NCBI GenBank assembly: GCA_022600955.1
Contig: JAHZJK010000031.1
Location: 279,560-343,559 of the forward strand
Length of the DNA: 64,000 bases
Reading direction: 5' to 3'
DNA from: Gammaproteobacteria bacterium
GTDB taxonomy: Bacteria; Pseudomonadota; Gammaproteobacteria; Steroidobacterales; Woeseiaceae
The notes below the pieces were generated by a model. That model saw only the letters and a list, made by a program, of their open reading frames with translations, was not told the DNA's origin and did not search any database. Of this stretch, positions 53,721 through 62,767 are shown piece after piece (within the stretch, counting starts at the first letter, position 1; every line of letters begins with the position of its first letter). Made by a program: the position numbers and the translations under genes.

Positions 53721-54410
53721 ATGTCCGAAATTCTGGCTCGACTTGAAGGCGTAAGTCGCACTTACAAAAAAGGCAAGGAAAGTGTCGCGGTTCTGAACGA
53801 ACTTGATCTCGAGATACCGCAAGGTGATTTTCTGGCGATCATGGGTCCGTCGGGTTCGGGCAAGACGACTTTGCTGAACTTGCTGGGCGGTCTCGATAAG
53901 CCCACGTCGGGAAAAGTGATAGTCGGTGACGATGAATTGTCGTCCATGTCCAATAGCCAGTTGTCGAGTTGGCGCTCCAGTCACGTTGGCTTCATTTTTC
54001 AGTTTTACAATCTATTGCCCGTCCTGAACGCACACCGGAATGTCGAGCTGCCGTTGTTGCTGACCGACTTCAGCAGCAAGGAACGCGCCGAAAGGGCATC
54101 GATCGCGCTGGATATCGTTGGTCTCGCCGAGCGTGCCAAACACTACCCGCGCGAGCTGTCCGGCGGTCAGGAGCAACGCGTGGCGATCGCCCGCGCCATT
54201 GTTTCAGATCCTTCTCTATTGCTCTGTGATGAGCCGACCGGTGATCTCGATCGTGATACAGCTGACGAAATTCTGCGGCTGCTGCAAGTCCTGAACCGGG
54301 ATCATGGCAAGACGATTATCATGGTGACGCATGACGCCCAGGCCGCCGAGTATGCCAAGCGAACACTGCATTGTGACAAGGGTACGCTTGAGGCGAAGGA
54401 AGCGGCATGA
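53721..54410 (+). CDS. ABC transporter ATP-binding protein, MacB/LolD-like
   Basis: The 229-residue ATPase has MGPSGSGKTTLLNLLGGLDKP (Walker A), FIFQFYNLLPVLNAHRN (Q-loop), ELSGGQEQRVAIARAI (signature) and LLCDEPTGDLDRDT (Walker B). These are the features of the MacB/LolD type-VII exporter group, which works by mechanotransmission. The signature reads SGGQEQ rather than SGGQQQ, within family range. It starts 11 bases after the adaptor and overlaps the first permease by four bases. Confidence 0.9.
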   Translation: MSEILARLEGVSRTYKKGKESVAVLNELDLEIPQGDFLAIMGPSGSGKTTLLNLLGGLDKPTSGKVIVGDDELSSMSNSQLSSWRSSHVGFIFQFYNLLPVLNAHRNVELPLLLTDFSSKERAERASIALDIVGLAERAKHYPRELSGGQEQRVAIARAIVSDPSLLLCDEPTGDLDRDTADEILRLLQVLNRDHGKTIIMVTHDAQAAEYAKRTLHCDKGTLEAKEAA

Positions 54411-55564
54411 AGTACTTCCGCCTTGTCTGGAAGAATGTGTGGCGCAAGAAAATACGAACGTCACTGACCATTCTTTCTGTGTTGGTCGCGTTTCTGCTGT
54501 TCGCCCTATTGTCTGCGCTCGGTTACGCGTTTAAGGCCGGCGTCGATGTAGCGGATGCTGAACGGCTGGTCGTTATTGACAAAATCTCACTGATCAATCC
54601 AATTCCAATGAGCTATCAAAACCGCATCGCGTCCACGCCGGGCGTACAGTCGGTCACGCATGCGAGCTGGTTTGGTGGTTTTTATCAGGAGCCTCGCAAC
54701 CAGTTCGGACAGTTTCCTGTCAACCCGGAGAATTACTTCGACATGTATCCGGAGTTCAATATTCCGCCGGAACAACTGGAGGCGTTCAAGAACAATCGCA
54801 CCGGTGCTGTCGTTGGTCAGGAACTTGCGACGACTTATGGCTGGAAAGTCGGTGATCGAATTCCTATTCAGGCAACGATATGGACCAAGGCCGATGGCGG
54901 GCGTACCTGGGACTTCGTTCTGGAAGGCATATTTTCAACGGACGACCCTCGCGGTAGTTCGGCTCTGATGCTGTTCCACTATGACTACTTCGAGGAAGCG
55001 CGAGCTTTCGGTAAAGGTACTGTCGGCTGGTACGTGCTGCGAGTCGCAAATGGTGCTGACCCCGTACAGGTCGCGAACGCCATCGATCTGCAGTTTGCAA
55101 ATTCTCCGAACGAAACGGAAACGAGTACCGAAGCAGCATTCGCGCAGTCTTTTACGAGTCAGTTTGGCAATATCGCACTGATCGTCACGATGATTCTCGC
55201 AGCTGTATTTTTCACGCTGTTGCTGGTGTCGGGGAACACGATGTCACAGTCAGTTCGTGAACGGATTTCGGAGCTCGCCGTCCTCAAGACCCTCGGATTC
55301 ACCGATCGAACCGTGCTCGGTATCGTGCTGTCGGAGTCTATTCTCATCATGATGATGGGAGGTCTGTTGGGTCTCGGCCTCGGCTGGCTGGTCGTGCAGG
55401 GACTGTCGAAACAAATGGCGGCGTTCTTGCCGGGTGTATTCCTGTCGCCGGGGGCGATGGGCGGCGCTGTCGCGATTATGATCGGTGCCGGCATACTCGC
55501 CGGAATTTTCCCTGCCGTTAAAGCAATGCGCTTGTCGATTATCGACGCGCTTTCCCGAGCCTAG
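54407..55564 (+). CDS. ABC transporter permease 1, MacB/FtsX-like
   Basis: The 385-residue permease has a first helix (TSLTILSVLVAFLLFALLSALG), a large periplasmic MacB_PCD domain (about 45-260) and three further helices: IALIVTMILAAVFFTLLLVSG, SILIMMMGGLLGLGLGWLVV and AVAIMIGAGILAGIFPAV. SVRERISELAVLKTLGF is the FtsX coupling helix that contacts the ATPase. Unlike true MacB it is separate from the ATPase. It overlaps the ATPase gene by four bases and is nine bases from the second permease. Confidence 0.88.
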   Translation: MKYFRLVWKNVWRKKIRTSLTILSVLVAFLLFALLSALGYAFKAGVDVADAERLVVIDKISLINPIPMSYQNRIASTPGVQSVTHASWFGGFYQEPRNQFGQFPVNPENYFDMYPEFNIPPEQLEAFKNNRTGAVVGQELATTYGWKVGDRIPIQATIWTKADGGRTWDFVLEGIFSTDDPRGSSALMLFHYDYFEEARAFGKGTVGWYVLRVANGADPVQVANAIDLQFANSPNETETSTEAAFAQSFTSQFGNIALIVTMILAAVFFTLLLVSGNTMSQSVRERISELAVLKTLGFTDRTVLGIVLSESILIMMMGGLLGLGLGWLVVQGLSKQMAAFLPGVFLSPGAMGGAVAIMIGAGILAGIFPAVKAMRLSIIDALSRA

Positions 55565-55573
55565 GAGGCAGCG

Positions 55574-56761
55574 ATGCGTGGTCCTAAACAAATATTCGCG
55601 GTTACCTGGCTGAATCTTCGCAACTTGCCGCAACGTATCGGTTCGTCCGTCGTGGCAGTCATAGGTGTCGCCGCTGTTGTGCTCGTTTTTGCGGCGGTGC
55701 TGTCGATGGCGAAGGGGTTTGAGCGCACAATGATTTCTGCCGGTTCTGATGATACCGCGATCATCATGCGCAGCGGTTCAACGTCAGAGCTCAACAGCGG
55801 ACTGTCCAACGAACAGGCCTTGATCATTGCCGAATCGCCCGGCGTATTGAAAGACGGCGATGCACCGGTAATGTCCGCGGAGTTGTACGTCGTCGTGGAC
55901 GTAAAGAAAAAATCCACTGGTACTGATGCCAATGTGCCGTTCCGGGGTGTGCAATCAGGTGCATTCGATGTTCGCAAAAACGTCTCGCTCGCCGACGGCC
56001 GGATGTTCGAGCCGGGCAAGAACGAGTTTATCGTCGGGCGCTCCGCGCAGCAGGAATTTGCTGGACTGGAGACCGGTTCGACTATTCGTTTCGGACAGAC
56101 GGAGTGGAGTGTCGTCGGTTCCTTCGAAGCAGGTGGCAGTGTGTCCGAGTCCGAGTTGTGGACCGACGTGCGCGTCTTGCAGGGCGCGTATCGTCGCGGC
56201 AATGGATTTCAGTCGGTACGCGTAAAGCTGCAAAGTGAGGCGAGTCTGAGCGAGCTTGAGGCGGCGTTGGAGGCAGATCCCAGGATCAACCCGGACGTCA
56301 TGTCGGAGAAAGAATACTACTCGGGTCAGGCGGCACCGATCAGTCAGTTCATCAAGCTCGTCGGCTATCCGCTAACGATTCTTATGGCCATCGGAGCTGT
56401 GTTCGGTGCATTGAATTCAATGTACTCGTCGGTATCGGTGCGGGGCAAGGAAATTGCGACGCTGCGGGCGCTGGGTTTCGGCCCACTCTCAATACTGGTC
56501 TCGACCATGATCGAGTCGACCATTCTCGCATTGGTAGGCGGGCTGCTGGGCGGTGCTATCGCCTATCTCGCATTTAACGGGTTTCAGGTTTCGACCCTGA
56601 ATGGTGCGACATTCAGCCAGGTCGTTTTCGACTTTGCTGTTACACCGGACTTGCTCATCGACGGTCTAAAAGCCGCTCTCATCATCGGTGCTTTCGGCGG
56701 ACTGTTCCCGGCGATTCGCGCGGCGCGATTGCCCGTAGCACAGGCACTGCGCGAGCTTTGA
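55574..56761 (+). CDS. ABC transporter permease 2, MacB/FtsX-like
   Basis: The 395-residue permease has the same four-helix FtsX plan: SSVVAVIGVAAVVLVFAAVLSMA at the start, a periplasmic domain (about 45-270), then YPLTILMAIGAVFGALNSMY, STILALVGGLLGGAIAYLAF and AALIIGAFGGLFPAI. VRGKEIATLRALGFG is the coupling helix. TAGGAGG lies six bases before the ATG, one of the strongest ribosome-binding sites in the operon. Having two different permeases suggests a heterodimeric exporter. Cargo could be a lipid, peptide or drug. Confidence 0.88.
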   Translation: MRGPKQIFAVTWLNLRNLPQRIGSSVVAVIGVAAVVLVFAAVLSMAKGFERTMISAGSDDTAIIMRSGSTSELNSGLSNEQALIIAESPGVLKDGDAPVMSAELYVVVDVKKKSTGTDANVPFRGVQSGAFDVRKNVSLADGRMFEPGKNEFIVGRSAQQEFAGLETGSTIRFGQTEWSVVGSFEAGGSVSESELWTDVRVLQGAYRRGNGFQSVRVKLQSEASLSELEAALEADPRINPDVMSEKEYYSGQAAPISQFIKLVGYPLTILMAIGAVFGALNSMYSSVSVRGKEIATLRALGFGPLSILVSTMIESTILALVGGLLGGAIAYLAFNGFQVSTLNGATFSQVVFDFAVTPDLLIDGLKAALIIGAFGGLFPAIRAARLPVAQALREL

Positions 56762-56807
56762 TTTCCTTGCGCGTGTTGTCGAGCGCTAATTGTCATGGAG
56801 TTAGGTG

Positions 56808-58685
56808 ATGGATTCACGTGACCGGCGCTTGGGCATGGATCGCGCAATCTCGCGGCGAGACTTCATGAGTGGAGTGAGCATCGCGGTTGGTGCTGCGCTG
56901 TTACCAGCCTGTAGTCGAAGTGGCGCTCCACCTGCAGATGGCCCGGTGGCGCATTATCCGCCAGCATCAACCGACATGCGTGGTTCTCATGCCGGTTCTT
57001 TCGAGGCGGCACACACGACGGTTCAGGGACGTCAGTGGATGCCTGAGAAAACCGCTGAGCACTATGATCTTGTGATCGTAGGTGCGGGTATCAGCGGTTT
57101 GTCGGCAGCCTATATGTACCGCCGCGACGTGGACACTAATGCACGTATTCTGATTCTCGATAATCACGACGACTTCGGTGGCCACGCGAAGCGTAACGAG
57201 TTTGAACTCGATGGTGAAACCTACATCGGCTATGGCGGCACGATGCTCATGGAAGCGCCGGCAACCTATCCCGCCATTGCCAGGCAGTTGGTGCAGGAAC
57301 TGGGTATCGACGTAGATCGACACGGTGAATTTTTTCACGCGAATCTGTTCGGCTCCAGTGGTGGTCGGCATAGCTTCTTCGACAAGGAGACGTTTGGCGC
57401 CGACTTTCTTGCGAACGGTGCACAAGGCATAGAAGACTCGATAGACGAGGCACCCTTGTCAGAATCGGCGAAAGCGGAACTCAAACGATTGTTTGACGAT
57501 ACGGAAGATTATCTTGCCGGCATGACACCCGCGGAGCGACGAGCAGTACTTGAGACACACAGTTGGCATGACTATCTTCACAAGTATGCGGGTATGGGCG
57601 AGGAAGTGCTGACGTTCGTGCACAAATGGTCACACGGTGTCTGGGCGATCGGCGCAGACGCGCTGCCGGCCTGGATGGCGTGGGGAGAAGGGTACCCGGG
57701 ATTCGCAGGTATGGATCTTGGTAGCAGCGATGACAGCGGTGAAGAAGATCCGCGCCGCTTTTACTTTCCTGATGGCAATGCATCAATTGCTCGTCTGTTG
57801 GTTCGCAAGCTGGTTCCCGAGGTTGCGCCTGGCGATTCGATGGAAGATGTCGTTACGGCACGCTTCGACTATTCGAAACTCGATGTGCCAGAGAGCCCGA
57901 CAAGGATACGTCTGAATAGTACGGTGGTTGGTCTGAGTCACCAGAATGGCAAACTCGACGCCGAAGTGGACGTAATTTACGCGAATGCTGACAAGGCGCG
58001 AACCGTAGTTGCACGCAAGGTGATTTGGGCGGGTTATCACGCGATGCTCCCACATATCTGTCCGGACTTGCCAGATGAGCAGATTGTTGCGTTGGGAAAT
58101 TCAGTACGTGCACCTCTTGTCTACACCAATGTGCTTATTCGCAACTGGCGGAGCCTCGACAAGCTGAGTATGCGGCGGGCTTATTGCCCTGGCAGTTTCT
58201 TCCAGACCGTAATGATGACCCATCCGGTAAGTATCGGCGACTATCAATTTTCCGAGTCGCCTGACGAGCCTGTCATTCTGCACATGCAGCACATTCCACT
58301 ATCGCCAGGATTACCGGCTGCTGATCAGTTTCGGGCAGGGCGCCAGGCATTACTCGAGTTGCCCTTTGAGACTTTTGAACGCAATGTACGCGACCAGCTG
58401 GGTCGGCTGCTCGGACCGGGTGGCTTCGATTCCGGGCGAGACATCGCAGGTATTACCGTCAACCGCTGGCCACATGGTTATGCGTACTCAGTTGATGCAG
58501 AGTCCGGTGACGTGTCGTGGTGGCCGGAGTCCTGGAAACATGAACGTCGGCCCTGGGTTGATGCAAGGCAGCGGGTCGGTAACATTGCGTTCGCCGGTAC
58601 AGATGCATCGTCGAATGCGATGACCGAGTCTGCGATCGAAGAGGCGCACCGCGCGATAAGCAGTTTCGCAACGGAAGGCGCGTAG
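56808..58685 (+). CDS. Tat-exported FAD-dependent oxidoreductase, spermidine dehydrogenase-like
   Basis: The 625-residue protein has a twin-arginine signal (SRRDFMSGVSIAVGAALLPAC) with a lipobox-like LPAC at its end, so it may be a Tat lipoprotein. The flavin domain opens with YDLVIVGAGISGLSAAYMYRR (about residues 85-105), and an FAD-contact end motif, NIAFAGTDASSNAMTESAIEEAHRA, is near the C-terminus. The long form with Tat signal resembles the SpdH spermidine dehydrogenase group of proteobacteria; the substrate remains unproven. I chose the ATG with GGAG seven bases upstream rather than the GTG three bases earlier. It follows the ABC exporter by 46 bases. Confidence 0.78.
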   Translation: MDSRDRRLGMDRAISRRDFMSGVSIAVGAALLPACSRSGAPPADGPVAHYPPASTDMRGSHAGSFEAAHTTVQGRQWMPEKTAEHYDLVIVGAGISGLSAAYMYRRDVDTNARILILDNHDDFGGHAKRNEFELDGETYIGYGGTMLMEAPATYPAIARQLVQELGIDVDRHGEFFHANLFGSSGGRHSFFDKETFGADFLANGAQGIEDSIDEAPLSESAKAELKRLFDDTEDYLAGMTPAERRAVLETHSWHDYLHKYAGMGEEVLTFVHKWSHGVWAIGADALPAWMAWGEGYPGFAGMDLGSSDDSGEEDPRRFYFPDGNASIARLLVRKLVPEVAPGDSMEDVVTARFDYSKLDVPESPTRIRLNSTVVGLSHQNGKLDAEVDVIYANADKARTVVARKVIWAGYHAMLPHICPDLPDEQIVALGNSVRAPLVYTNVLIRNWRSLDKLSMRRAYCPGSFFQTVMMTHPVSIGDYQFSESPDEPVILHMQHIPLSPGLPAADQFRAGRQALLELPFETFERNVRDQLGRLLGPGGFDSGRDIAGITVNRWPHGYAYSVDAESGDVSWWPESWKHERRPWVDARQRVGNIAFAGTDASSNAMTESAIEEAHRAISSFATEGA

Positions 58686-58779
58686 CGTGGTTGCACTGGA
58701 TTCACCTGGAGCATGAATTTGGCGCTTTGTTGCCAGATTCGCGTTAATCTTGGGTCAGCGGACTGTTGTGGAGAATCTA

Positions 58780-59376
58780 GTGCCAACTGAATATATTCTG
58801 ATCGACTTTGAAAACGTACAGCCGAAGAACCTGGCTATTCTCGAGGCACACCCTTTCAAAGTATTCGTTTTCATCGGCGCCAATCAGACTAAGGTTCCCC
58901 GGCATGTGGCTGTTGCCATGCAAACAATGGGTGAACGGGCAAAGTATGTAGAGATTGACGGCAGCGGACCAAACGCGCTGGACTTCCACATTGCCTACTA
59001 CCTGGGCGAACTGTGTACAAGAGATTCTGCGGGCAGCTATCACGTTATCAGTAAGGACAAGGGCTTCGACCCGCTGATACGTCATCTGAAAGGCAAGAAA
59101 ATCAAGGTGCGGCGCGAAAACGACCTGGCTGAAATTCCGAACTTGCGTATTCCGAAAAAGACCAAGAAGGCCGACAAGATCGACGCGATCGTCAAAAACC
59201 TCGTAAACCGTGGACATGCCCGGCCGAGGAAGGTCAAGACTTTGCAGAACACAATCAGCAACCTGGTTTCTGAGGCACTTACCGATACGGAGCTCGCGGA
59301 GCTCGTCGAGGAAATGCGAAAACGAAAACTGATCGTCGTGAACAACGGTAATATCAAGTACACGTTGCCGAGCTAG
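58780..59376 (+). CDS. NYN/PIN-like domain protein
   Basis: From the GTG with GGAG six bases upstream the product has 198 residues. TEYILIDFENVQPKNLAIL begins a PIN-like fold with an early acidic Asp-x-Glu. FKVFVFIGANQTKVP, GSGPNALDFHIAYYLGELC and SYHVISKDKGFDPLIRHL carry the other acidic positions of the NYN nuclease type. A basic helical C-terminal half (KKADKIDAIVKNLVNRG and later) could bind RNA, and its NAALTDTELAELV-like stretch resembles a winged helix. Ribonuclease activity is plausible but not shown. The DUF3465 gene follows directly. Confidence 0.78.
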   Translation: MPTEYILIDFENVQPKNLAILEAHPFKVFVFIGANQTKVPRHVAVAMQTMGERAKYVEIDGSGPNALDFHIAYYLGELCTRDSAGSYHVISKDKGFDPLIRHLKGKKIKVRRENDLAEIPNLRIPKKTKKADKIDAIVKNLVNRGHARPRKVKTLQNTISNLVSEALTDTELAELVEEMRKRKLIVVNNGNIKYTLPS

Positions 59377-59378
59377 TG

Positions 59379-59834
59379 ATGAAAAAGCTTCTGCCACTGC
59401 TGGTACTTGGCCTGATTGTCGCCTTCCAGTATCTGCAACAGAACAGCGGTGCAGGTAGTTTCGATGGATCTGCAAGCGATATTTCAGGCTACGATACATC
59501 TGCCGATCAGCCGAGTTTTGTTGATGACAGCAACTGGCGTTCCGGGAATCAGGTGCGCGGCAATGGAACCGTAGAACGTGTGCTGTCCGACGACAACGAT
59601 GGCAGTCGTCATCAGCGCTTCATCCTCAGGCTAACGTCCGGTCGTAGCGTTCTTATCGCGCATAACATCGATCTTGCACCGAGAGTCGAGTCGATTTCGA
59701 CAGGCGATGTGGTCTCATTCTATGGTCAGTTTGAGTCGAACGACCGTGGCGGTGTGATTCATTGGACACATAGAGACCCTCAGGGCCGCCATGCGCATGG
59801 CTGGCTACAGCACCGAGGGCGGAAATACGAGTAA
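59379..59834 (+). CDS. DUF3465 exported or membrane-tethered protein
   Basis: The 151-residue product has an N-terminal hydrophobic segment (KKLLPLLVLGLIVAFQYLQ), probably an uncleaved anchor. The DUF3465 domain, an OB-like fold, has GNGTVERVLSDDNDGSRHQRFILRL, VLIAHNIDLAPRVESISTGDVV and VIHWTHRDPQGRHAHGWLQH. The family's function is unknown. It starts two bases after the NYN gene stop, with a GTG three bases earlier as alternative, so it is likely translationally coupled. A hairpin terminator follows it. Confidence 0.8.
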   Translation: MKKLLPLLVLGLIVAFQYLQQNSGAGSFDGSASDISGYDTSADQPSFVDDSNWRSGNQVRGNGTVERVLSDDNDGSRHQRFILRLTSGRSVLIAHNIDLAPRVESISTGDVVSFYGQFESNDRGGVIHWTHRDPQGRHAHGWLQHRGRKYE

Positions 59835-59875
59835 CGCAGCAAAGCTTGCGCAGCTTTGCTGCGGTTGTTCTTGTG
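59835..59875 (+). terminator. Rho-independent terminator after the DUF3465 gene
   Basis: CGCAGCAAAGCT and AGCTTTGCTGCG form a perfect 12-base-pair stem with a five-base loop (TGCGC), starting right after the stop codon. The following GTTGTTCTTGT is T-rich but broken by Gs, so efficiency may be moderate. Confidence 0.7.
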
Positions 59876-59908
59876 CAACCTAGTTGACGCTCGAAATAAG
59901 GAGTTGTC

Positions 59909-60712
59909 TTGAAGCCGGAAGTGATCGTCGCGTCAAGCATTTTTATTGCGTTTTGTATCGCCGAACTTGCGCGCACCAATCTTCTTAACAAGCCAGGGCA
60001 GCGCCGCAAGGACGCAGTCGTCGAGGTGATCGGCACCCTGGTGCTGCTGGTCGTCACCCAGCCGCTGGTTTTGCTGGCCGGTGGTTTGCTTGCCGCTGCA
60101 CTCCTGCCGGAGCATCAGGGCGCGCTCGGTTCGCTGCCGGTGCCTGCACAGGTTGGGTTGCTATTGGTTTTTGACGACATGACGCAATACTGGTGGCATC
60201 GCATTACCCACAACGTCAAGTGGCTCTACGAGCTGCACCGCCCACATCATGACGCCGAATACATGAGTATTCGCATCGTTTACCGCAACAACATCTTTTA
60301 CTATTTTCTGATGCCCGGGCTCTGGTTATCTGGCGCGTTTATTTACCTCGGTATGGGCAAGGTTTATGCCTTTTACCTGATGACCAAATTGCTGGTTATC
60401 TGCGGTGCCCATTCCGATTTGCGATGGGACAGAGCTTTGTACAAGAATCGCTTTTTCTCGCCAATCATGTGGGTGCTGGAACGCACCATATCGACACCCG
60501 CAACACATTCGGCACATCATGGGCGACACATGGACGACGGAGTGACCCATTACAAGGGCAATTACGGAAATCTGCTGTTCTTTTGGGATGTCCTGTTCGG
60601 CACTGCTCGAATTACACGTCGCTATCCCGAATCGTATGGGGTCGAAAACCTGGCCCCGGTTAGCGCCGCGAGACAACTGCTATGGCCATTGGTGCGGGAT
60701 AAAAAGAGTTAA
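59909..60712 (+). CDS. Sterol desaturase/fatty acid hydroxylase family membrane protein
   Basis: The 267-residue protein has about four membrane helices and the histidine clusters of the fatty acid hydroxylase superfamily: QYWWHRITHNVKWLYELHRPHHDAEYM and, later, THSAHHGRHMDDG. These would hold two irons for C-H hydroxylation or desaturation of a lipid. A TTG start is supported by AAGGAG at five-base spacing. It stands alone between two hairpins. The substrate could be a fatty acid, sterol-like or carotenoid lipid; sequence does not decide. Confidence 0.84.
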   Translation: MKPEVIVASSIFIAFCIAELARTNLLNKPGQRRKDAVVEVIGTLVLLVVTQPLVLLAGGLLAAALLPEHQGALGSLPVPAQVGLLLVFDDMTQYWWHRITHNVKWLYELHRPHHDAEYMSIRIVYRNNIFYYFLMPGLWLSGAFIYLGMGKVYAFYLMTKLLVICGAHSDLRWDRALYKNRFFSPIMWVLERTISTPATHSAHHGRHMDDGVTHYKGNYGNLLFFWDVLFGTARITRRYPESYGVENLAPVSAARQLLWPLVRDKKS

Positions 60713-60736
60713 GAACCACCGCGACTGCGAGGTTCT
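60712..60736 (+). terminator. Weak hairpin after the sterol desaturase-like gene
   Basis: AGAACC and GGTTCT pair around an inner CGC-GACT-GCG stem, right at the stop codon, but there is no clear T-run after it. It may be a poor terminator or an RNA end-stabilising structure. Confidence 0.3.
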
Positions 60737-60803
60737 CGACTATTTGAGTTCCTAGAGTTACCTCACGTTCTGGCTGCGGGAAATGATCTAGTATTTCAGG
60801 ACT

Positions 60804-62516
60804 ATGAACTCGAACGTCCACCCACTTGTTGCCGCGCTGGTTCTGCTGTTAACCGGTGTCGCGATCGTCACCTGGATGTGGTTCTCCGGAGAGGCCGCAG
60901 GTATCGGGGGGCCGGCGGAGCTGAAGAAAGACCGTGACGGCCACGTCTACGTGCAGATTCAGAGCTACCTGGTCGAGCACGACGCGAATGGCCAGTTCCT
61001 GCGGACGCATGACCTGACAGATATGGGTGTGGAGCTTTTCCTTGGCTCTTACGCATTTTTCTCAAACGGCGATATCCTTTTGCGTCGTGGCCCGGACCCC
61101 CGCTCATTCAGCGACAACTTCCGGGCTTATCAACGCAAGACCAATATGCAGGCAATCGCTCCGGAATCACTGGACAGCGGTCTCTTCCGTTGCGACCTGG
61201 ATACGAAACACTGTTCGAGGTTTGGCGAACAAGGCATCGATTTCAAGGCTGCGCATGGCGTGTTCATCGACTGGACCCGGGACGAGGTCTATGTGTCCGA
61301 CACAACGCGGCATTTGCTGCGTAAGTATTCGTCAGAAGGCGTTGAGCTGGCACCACCGGTTTCAGGTTTCAAGTTCCCCAATCAGTTGTTGATACATGAG
61401 GATCGTCTGCTCGTCGTTGATACGAATCACCATGTCGTTCGTGCCGTTGATGCACGTAGCGAATCATTCGGTGCTGACATCGAGAGAATGGATGTTGTCC
61501 CCGAGACTGCGAACATCGAACGCCAGACATGGCCCAGCCACCTCGCGCGTGTCGGAAACGACTGGTGGGTGAACAACATGCGAACCGGCATGAATCAGGG
61601 TGGGGTCTATGTTTTCGATGACAACTGGCGGTTTGTACGCCGCGCAAGATTGCCCGATGGCGCTGATCCAATCTCACTGGTGGCGGTTGGCGAAGAAGTC
61701 TGGATAAGTGATTGGTACAACGACCGTGTAAACCGATTCTCAACATCGGGAAAGGTCCTCGCCGACCTCGATTCCGCCGGTTTGGAAGCCGTGCTTGAGG
61801 AGTCGCGCGTCCAGCGCCGCCACTACGAGCTCCTCAGCTATGCAGGGATACTACTATTCTCGATCGTGATGGTTGCTTTGCTGTTGCAAGCCTTTGCTCG
61901 CAGCATGGCATCCAGTTCAGCGGAACAATTGGCGAGTAGCACTCAAGAGACATCGGCGGCCGCGAGACCGTTGATGCTGCAGCCGGATCCCAAGGTACTG
62001 AAAAAGATGCAGCGTATGGGGCGCGCGGCAGTTGTTCTGCTTGGTATCGTCGCTTTGATGCTCGTCTACATCATCCTGGTACATGGTAAGCCCGGTATGG
62101 CGATGAAGCTGCTACCAGCGGTAGCGGGTATGGCTGCTGTTGTCGGTCTGGTGTTTTGGTTACAACGATCCAATATCGGCACGTCCATCAAGCTGGAGGG
62201 AAATCTCTTGACGCTGTGTGATCACACAGGGCGTCAATCGAGTTGTACGCTGACTGATGTGCGCTACAACGAGAATGCAATCGCCACGCTCGATGCAGTG
62301 GTATTTTTAGGCAGACCAATGGCCTGGATTTACGATCACGACAAATTGAAAGAAGAGCTGTTCCCGCGGCTCTCTGAAACTCAGAAAATATCGCCGATCA
62401 AAATGCAGCAAGTACTCTTTGAGCAGCGGCACCCTCAGGGTGTCGTGACAGTACTGGCGCTCGCCGGCCTGGGCATCTATGCAGGTGCCGTTCTCAGCGG
62501 TGCCGTCTCGTTCTAG
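60804..62516 (+). CDS. Membrane protein with NHL-like propeller and C-terminal helices, function unknown
   Basis: The 570-residue protein begins with a membrane helix (LVAALVLLLTGVAIVTWMWF). A large extracytoplasmic part then resembles NHL or SMP-30-type propellers (about 35-335): GVFIDWTRDEVYVSDTTRHLLRKY, RLLVVDTNHHVVRAVD and VWISDWYNDRVNRFS. Three more helices follow near 350-370, 410-430 and 435-455. A short soluble domain (KLEGNLLTLCDHTGRQSSCTL) looks loosely like a bacterial PH fold. A final helix ends the protein. I do not recognise the family. It could sense or scaffold something on the periplasmic side. Confidence 0.72.
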   Translation: MNSNVHPLVAALVLLLTGVAIVTWMWFSGEAAGIGGPAELKKDRDGHVYVQIQSYLVEHDANGQFLRTHDLTDMGVELFLGSYAFFSNGDILLRRGPDPRSFSDNFRAYQRKTNMQAIAPESLDSGLFRCDLDTKHCSRFGEQGIDFKAAHGVFIDWTRDEVYVSDTTRHLLRKYSSEGVELAPPVSGFKFPNQLLIHEDRLLVVDTNHHVVRAVDARSESFGADIERMDVVPETANIERQTWPSHLARVGNDWWVNNMRTGMNQGGVYVFDDNWRFVRRARLPDGADPISLVAVGEEVWISDWYNDRVNRFSTSGKVLADLDSAGLEAVLEESRVQRRHYELLSYAGILLFSIVMVALLLQAFARSMASSSAEQLASSTQETSAAARPLMLQPDPKVLKKMQRMGRAAVVLLGIVALMLVYIILVHGKPGMAMKLLPAVAGMAAVVGLVFWLQRSNIGTSIKLEGNLLTLCDHTGRQSSCTLTDVRYNENAIATLDAVVFLGRPMAWIYDHDKLKEELFPRLSETQKISPIKMQQVLFEQRHPQGVVTVLALAGLGIYAGAVLSGAVSF

Positions 62517-62593
62517 GGAAATCCCATTGACAACAATCACTTAAGGTCTCAGTAGATACTAACAGTTCATTAATCCCGTTGGCAGGAGAGTCC

Positions 62594-62767
62594 GTGTTTC
62601 GCAGAAAATCGTTGACTGGCCAGGCTGTCGCTGTGCTCGCATTCAAATCCGCGCCGTTATGGCGGCGGCCTGCAGGTCTGGACGTGTTCTCGCCGCGCTA
62701 CTTCGGCTATGATCTGGATTACATTCCGGTAGAGCAACGCCTGCACGCATCGAATGGCCACAGCTGA
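62594..62767 (+). CDS. Small uncharacterised protein
   Basis: A 57-residue frame starts at GTG with AGGAGAG five bases upstream and overlaps the next gene by 14 bases. The product is basic at the start (FRRKSLTGQAVAVLAF) and ends with aromatic/acidic SPRYFGYDLDYIPVEQRLH. It has no signal or membrane helix. Ribosome-binding site and overlap argue for a real gene; the lack of any recognisable family keeps confidence moderate. It would be the first member of the small-gene series at the right end. Confidence 0.5.
   Translation: MFRRKSLTGQAVAVLAFKSAPLWRRPAGLDVFSPRYFGYDLDYIPVEQRLHASNGHS

Noticed and set aside
62527..62560. Promoter before the right-end small-gene series
   Set aside because: TTGACA at 62527-62532 is a perfect -35, but no acceptable -10 lies 16-18 bases downstream.
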